Source: Deltaproteobacteria bacterium (GTDB lineage Bacteria; Desulfobacterota; Desulfarculia; Adiutricales; Adiutricaceae). Taken from it: DNA of 37,484 nucleotides. Location of the stretch: contig JAISEL010000032.1 of NCBI GenBank assembly GCA_031264185.1, positions 1 through 37,484 on the forward strand, given 5' to 3'. Both the position numbers and the translations under genes were made by a program. The notes beneath the pieces are model-generated. The model did not search any database. It saw nothing but the letters and a program-made list of their open reading frames with translations, and was not told the origin of the DNA. Position 1 is the first letter of the stretch, and every line of letters starts with the position of its first letter. Shown here one piece after another: positions 34,135 through 37,484 of the stretch.

Positions 34135-34905
34135 ATGAAAAAAATCGCTCTGGGCCTTTTAATGGTCTTTTGTCTGGCCGTAAGTCTGGCCGTAAGCCCC
34201 TTCGCCTACGCCGAAGAATTTCAGGTAGCTGTGGCGTCCAACTTCACCAAGCCCGCTCAGGATATCGCAGCGGCTTTTGAGAAAAAAACCGGTCACAAGG
34301 CTGTCTTGTCTTTTGGCTCCACCGGCAGTTTCTATACCCAAATTCAGCAGGAAGCCCCCTTTGCCGTTCTTCTGGCTGCCGATTCGGCAACCCCCCAGAA
34401 GCTGGAAGACGAAAAGCTCATCAAACCCGGCAGCCGTTTCACCTATGCTCAGGGAGCCCTGGCTCTGTGGTCCAGCGACAAAGACCTGGTTGACAGCAAG
34501 GGGGAAATCCTAAAGAGCGACAAATTCGAGAAGCTGAGTGTGGCTGATCCCAAACTGGCTCCTTACGGCAAAGCCGCTTATGAAGTTCTGGCCAAACTGG
34601 GTCTGGAAAAAACCCTGGAAAGCAAGATTGTGACCGGCAACAACATCGGTCAGGCTTTCCAGTTTGCCGAGAGCGGCAACGCTCAAATCGCCTTCGTGGC
34701 CTGGTCACAGGTCTGTCAGGACGGAAAACTGACCAAAGGCTCGGTCTGGAACGTTCCGGCCGACCTTTACTCCCCGATCCTTCAGGATATGGTCATCTTA
34801 AAGCCCGGCGCAGCCAGTGAAGCGGTCCAGGCCTTTGCGGACTACATCAAAAAAGATCCTCAGGCTTTAAACATCATTTTAGGTTACGGCTACACCCTGC
34901 CGTAG
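34135..34905 (+). CDS. modA: Molybdate ABC transporter substrate-binding protein
   Basis: The ATG at 34135 is chosen because it begins a textbook signal peptide (Met-Lys-Lys, hydrophobic core, cleavage near Ala-Tyr-Ala). An upstream in-frame ATG (34018) would add 39 non-signal residues. The mature protein shows ModA features: Val-Ala-Ser-Asn-Phe near the start, Phe-Gly-Ser-Thr-Gly-Ser-Phe-Tyr-Thr-Gln-Ile and Ala-Ala-Asp. The length of 256 residues is typical. It captures molybdate or tungstate in the periplasm. The best Shine-Dalgarno match (GGAGG, 34079-34083) is 51 bases upstream; the site next to the ATG is weak. Confidence 0.92.
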   Translation: MKKIALGLLMVFCLAVSLAVSPFAYAEEFQVAVASNFTKPAQDIAAAFEKKTGHKAVLSFGSTGSFYTQIQQEAPFAVLLAADSATPQKLEDEKLIKPGSRFTYAQGALALWSSDKDLVDSKGEILKSDKFEKLSVADPKLAPYGKAAYEVLAKLGLEKTLESKIVTGNNIGQAFQFAESGNAQIAFVAWSQVCQDGKLTKGSVWNVPADLYSPILQDMVILKPGAASEAVQAFADYIKKDPQALNIILGYGYTLP

Positions 34906-34933
34906 TCCACGGATTTTCCGGCCTTTTGCCCTT

Positions 34934-34972
34934 ATCCCCCCGGCAGCGGTCAGCTACCGCCTCCGGGGGGAT
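34934..34972 (+). terminator. Strong hairpin between modA and modB
   Basis: ATCCCCCCGG (34934-34943) pairs perfectly with CCGGGGGGAT (34963-34972), with a further inner GCGGT/ACCGC stem. Only a weak T-rich tail follows. It may act as a partial terminator or protect the 3' end of modA mRNA, giving more binding protein than permease. Confidence 0.75.
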
Positions 34973-34992
34973 TTCTGATTAAAGTCCTGGAG

Positions 34993-35001
34993 TGCTATAC
35001 T
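34993..35001 (+). promoter_or_regulatory. Putative extended -10 promoter for modB
   Basis: TGCTATACT is an extended -10 element. No good -35 box precedes it. It could give modB transcription independent of the upstream hairpin. Confidence 0.4.
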
Positions 35002-35055
35002 TTATAGTGCTTCCATACTGTTTCGTCTTTTAAAATCGGGATTTATGCCAAAATT

Positions 35056-35754
35056 ATGCTGACCGACGCCGACATCAGCTGTATCCGCCTGTCTATCAAG
35101 CTGGGCGCCACAACCACGTTTTTTACCCTGCTCATAGGCAGTCCTCTGGCCTGGTGGCTCAGCCGCCGGGATACCATGTTCCGCCGGCTGATCGGGGCGG
35201 TCGTAACTATGCCCTTGGTCCTGCCGCCCACAGTCATGGGTTTTTACCTGCTGGTCCTTTTAGGACCAATAGGCCCTGTTGGCAAGCTTTTTAAAGCCGC
35301 CGGCATTCCCACCCTGCCCTTTACCTTCAGCGGCCTGGTCACGGCCTCGGTCATGTGTTCCATGCCCTTTGTGGTCCAGCCTCTCCAAAACGCCTTTGAA
35401 GCTTTGGGCGAAAGGCCTTTGGAAGCGGCGGCCACTTTAGGGGCCAATACTCTGGACGCTTTTTTGACTGTCATCGTGCCCCAGGCCAAACCGGCTTTTT
35501 TGACTGCAGCGGTTATGTCCTTTGCCCACGCCATCGGAGAATTCGGGGTCGTACTGATGATCGGCGGCAATATCCCCAACGTCACCCGGGTTCTTTCCAT
35601 GCAGATTTACGTCTATGTGGAAAACATGCAGTACGCCAATGCCCACATTCTGGCCGGCGGCCTGATGCTCTTTGCTATTCTGACCATGCTTATGATGCAG
35701 CTTTTAAACCCCAAAAGAAAAAATAAGCCGGGACGGAGCCGTTCTGATACTTAA
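35056..35754 (+). CDS. modB: Molybdate ABC transporter permease
   Basis: This 232-residue inner-membrane protein has about five to six helices. It carries the ABC permease EAA motif (Glu-Ala-Ala-Ala-Thr-Leu-Gly-Ala-Asn, with Pro-Gln-Ala-Lys-Pro) and the ModB-type Met-Pro-Leu-Val-Leu-Pro-Pro-Thr-Val-Met-Gly-Phe and Ala-Ile-Gly-Glu-Phe-Gly segments. The ribosome-binding site is weak. The ATPase modC, normally next or fused, is absent from the window. Confidence 0.92.
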   Translation: MLTDADISCIRLSIKLGATTTFFTLLIGSPLAWWLSRRDTMFRRLIGAVVTMPLVLPPTVMGFYLLVLLGPIGPVGKLFKAAGIPTLPFTFSGLVTASVMCSMPFVVQPLQNAFEALGERPLEAAATLGANTLDAFLTVIVPQAKPAFLTAAVMSFAHAIGEFGVVLMIGGNIPNVTRVLSMQIYVYVENMQYANAHILAGGLMLFAILTMLMMQLLNPKRKNKPGRSRSDT

Positions 35755-36355
35755 ACCGCAGCCTCAGCCACGGCCGCTTCTGAAGCGCCGCTTGCATTCA
35801 CCGGCCATTTTTGACGCTGGCCATAACCAACCGTGGAGTCCGGTCACGGCTGTTGTTTCACAGACGCTTAACAGTTGAATGGAACGCCTGTAAGAGCCTT
35901 CAGTTCAAACCTTCTTGACAGAATGAATGATTAAGGCTGTCAGGGATTTCTGGCTGCGGTCTGATTCGGCTGCCTCATCAGAAACGACCCGGCTGTCAGC
36001 ATGACCGGATACAACTTGAGCGGATTCGCATATTTTTCGGCAGCCGACCAGGAAAATTGCAAAAAAATAAGTCAATCGCCGTAACTCCTTGACAGCAGCC
36101 CTCCCTGACCGTCAAAGGCAGCGATTTGAAATCCTAACCCCTCCTGACCGGATCTGAGTTAGGCATGCTGCCCAAAAAAATCCGATGCTTTACCCTTACA
36201 GGATGGCCCGTAAGAGCGGCTTTTTCTTTTTGTCCATGCAGAATTAATGAGGGCTTTTAGCTGACCATAAGAACTAGCGTATTGACGGCAGTATTCGGTT
36301 ACCCGCTCCATAAGCGTTCACGGCCTCCGTATCAAGAGGCTCCTTCCGTGGCCGC
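35755..36355. other. Gene-free stretch after modB
   Basis: About 600 bases where modC would be expected contain no Walker or signature motif in any frame that I can see. The far end approaches the truncated C-terminus of the minus-strand AAA remnant. No terminator with a clear T-tract follows modB. Confidence 0.55.
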
Positions 36356-37060
36356 CTATAAAGCGGCCATAGCTTGGTCAGTAAATTTAGTAAATTTATC
36401 CTCAAGAAGATCAAATGGGTTATCTTTCGTGATATCAGAAATAAATTTTGCTGAAGGGCCTGAACTTAACCGGAAGCCCTCTGAACTGGCTTTATCTATG
36501 CTGCTATTTATGACGGAGAACGGGTTCATGACCATAGTCCGGCCGTCCAACTATACCCGTCGCAGCGATGTATTATTAATTCCAAAAGATCGGGCGCCAC
36601 AGAAGCTTCCGTCATGAGACCTTTGGTTTTCATCCTTTTGAGGACAATCGGCAGATGCTCCCGAAGGCAGTTTTCCATCTCATCACAGGTAAATCCGCAA
36701 ATTCCGGCGTAATTTTCGTCCAAGGTCAAGTCATTAAGTTGGCTGAGACGGGCCGGCAGCCATAAAGGCGCAACGGTCACGCCGGTTACAAAGACAAAGC
36801 GCAGGCACTCATCGGCCTTCTTTAAGGCGGAGTAAAACTCTTTCAGTATTTCGCGGTTATTTTCCGCCACAGTCGGGCTGCCTAAGTTTTCGCTAACCGG
36901 GACATTGTATTCGTCAATTAAAACCACAACTTGTTTGTTGTACTTTTCAGATAAATTTTCAACAATACCCGCCAAATCGGTGCCCGGAACCAGTCGGATC
37001 AATTCCTAAGTCCTCAGAATCGCTTATTTTTACCGTGAAACATACACCACCCATCCCACT
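36356..37060 (-). pseudogene. Truncated, frameshifted AAA-ATPase-like gene
   Basis: This is a PF09820-type ATPase piece read on the minus strand. It includes Walker B Val-Val-Val-Leu-Ile-Asp-Glu-Tyr, Phe-Val-Thr-Gly-Val, and Cys-Gly-Phe-Thr-Cys-Asp-Glu-Met to Asp-Gly-Tyr-Ser-Trp (36526-37002). After a frameshift near 36530-36550 it continues Val-Met-Asn-Pro-Phe-Ser-Val-Ile-Asn to Pro-Phe-Asp-Leu-Leu-Glu (36356-36550). The N-terminal part with Walker A is missing; coding similarity ends a few bases before the inverted repeat arm. The nuclease domain is also absent. It is the second broken member of this family in the window. Confidence 0.8.
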
Positions 37061-37067
37061 GCCTAAT

Positions 37068-37178
37068 TAGTCGTCCCTGAAAAACTTTTTGTGCCGAGTC
37101 AAAATTTTTCTCACCGAAGCATAATTCAATCATTTTTAGTATTAAATAGATATAAAATTGATTTTTAGCAATTTATGA
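37068..37178. repeat. Right arm of long inverted repeat
   Basis: This is the reverse complement of bases 1-112 with one substitution and one base fewer. It lies immediately upstream of the truncated AAA-ATPase-like remnant. Its outer end corresponds to the window's first base, so the full repeat may extend beyond 37178. Confidence 0.93.
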
Positions 37179-37262
37179 GTATGTTTTATTTGACCTTAAA
37201 ATTGTATTTACAATAATTTAATGGCTTTATCAGCAAGCCAAATTTAGAGTAAAATTAATTAT

Positions 37263-37291
37263 ATATAATTACATATAATTACATATAATTA
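37263..37291. repeat. Three tandem copies of a 10-bp AT-rich unit
   Basis: The unit ATATAATTAC is repeated two full times plus nine bases (37263-37272, 37273-37282, 37283-37291) within an AT-rich segment. Its function is unknown; it is probably low-complexity DNA. Confidence 0.8.
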
Positions 37292-37321
37292 TGTTTTTTA
37301 AGATCTGAAAATTTAGCTATG

Positions 37322-37483
37322 TTATGAATTTTGAGGTATTTTGACAAAATTTGGACAGAGGCTCTCCTTGGCAGCCTGCTGCTGCGCGAAAACCTCAAAT
37401 TCGGAGGGAGGTGAAAAATTAAGCGCTTGCGGGACAGCTTCCATAACATTCAGCTGCCCGGAAAGGAGTGCCGTGCAGTCTTC
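37322..37483 (-). CDS. Possible 3' end of a gene running off the window
   Basis: An open frame of 53 codons on the minus strand enters from the right edge and ends at TAA 37322-37324. The outer part is GC-richer with plausible protein composition (Pro-Pro-Ser-Glu-Phe-Glu-Val-Phe-Ala-Gln-Gln-Gln). The last codons run into AT-rich DNA. No family is recognised, and the frame could be open by chance. Confidence 0.3.
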   Translation of the reverse strand, partial: EDCTALLSGQLNVMEAVPQALNFSPPSEFEVFAQQQAAKESLCPNFVKIPQNS

Positions 37484-37484
37484 T

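Noticed and set aside
36282-36617. Plus-strand open frame of 111 codons
   Set aside because: It overlaps the minus-strand AAA-ATPase-like remnant, whose translated sequence is recognisable in two frames; the plus frame has no family features.
37263-37291. Short tandem repeats as a possible CRISPR array or origin iterons
   Set aside because: Only three AT-rich 10-bp units without spacers and no cas or replication gene nearby.

Overview
The window looks like chromosomal DNA of a Gram-negative, probably anaerobic bacterium. SurA-like and RodZ-like proteins, a class A penicillin-binding protein, LemA/M48 proteins and lytic-transglycosylase-like proteins indicate an outer-membrane cell envelope. 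A DUF362 protein paired with a NapH/NapG-type iron-sulfur fusion, a TSCPD protein and a molybdate uptake locus fit an anaerobe. The phoH-pgpH-ybeY order with a 7TM-HD protein suggests a deltaproteobacterial (Desulfobacterota-like) lineage. That placement is inference from gene content; no rRNA or tRNA gene was seen.

Layout. (a) 1-880: AT-rich edge with one arm of a long inverted repeat and a small unrecognised ORF. (b) 880-3344: one transcription unit of sigma70-type promoter, 45-codon leader peptide with a Tyr/Phe run, attenuator, DAHP synthase (aroF), chorismate mutase/prephenate dehydratase (pheA) and terminator. (c) 3397-5895: promoter, Tat-exported DUF362 protein and a membrane polyferredoxin. 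(d) 5896-8761: ogt plus TSCPD protein, a secreted hypothetical and a small HTH protein, all on the minus strand. (e) 8762-19693: dense plus-strand core of surA-like, rodZ-like, mgtE, phoH, pgpH-like, ybeY, glgC, exported ankyrin protein and a transglycosylase-like protein. (f) 19742-26511: lemA and an M48 protease, then about 3.7 kb of AT-rich DNA and decayed genes (integrase remnant, AAA-ATPase/nuclease remnant), then a second M48-like protein lacking the HExxH motif. (g) 26526-32197: polA and a PBP1A-type enzyme. (h) 32222-35754: a minus-strand HTH/periplasmic-binding-fold regulator, a strong promoter with a roughly 420-nt structured leader, modA and modB, with no modC. (i) 35755-37484: gene-poor DNA, a broken AAA-ATPase-like gene, the second inverted-repeat arm and an AT-rich edge.

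Best findings. The aroF-pheA leader is a readable attenuator. It has a leader peptide with Tyr-Phe-Tyr-Phe-Phe-Asn-Phe, a 14-bp terminator directly before the aroF ribosome-binding site, and a 9-bp antiterminator strand lying exactly where a ribosome at the leader stop codon would cover it. Next are the structured modA leader (possible Moco-type riboswitch), the active/inactive M48 pair around an integration scar, and the NapH-NapG fusion with an internal twin-arginine segment. The inverted repeats at the two window ends have the potential to invert the 37 kb between them. Several proteins lack expected active-site residues: the transglycosylase-like protein, the Pol I proofreading domain and the second M48 protein.
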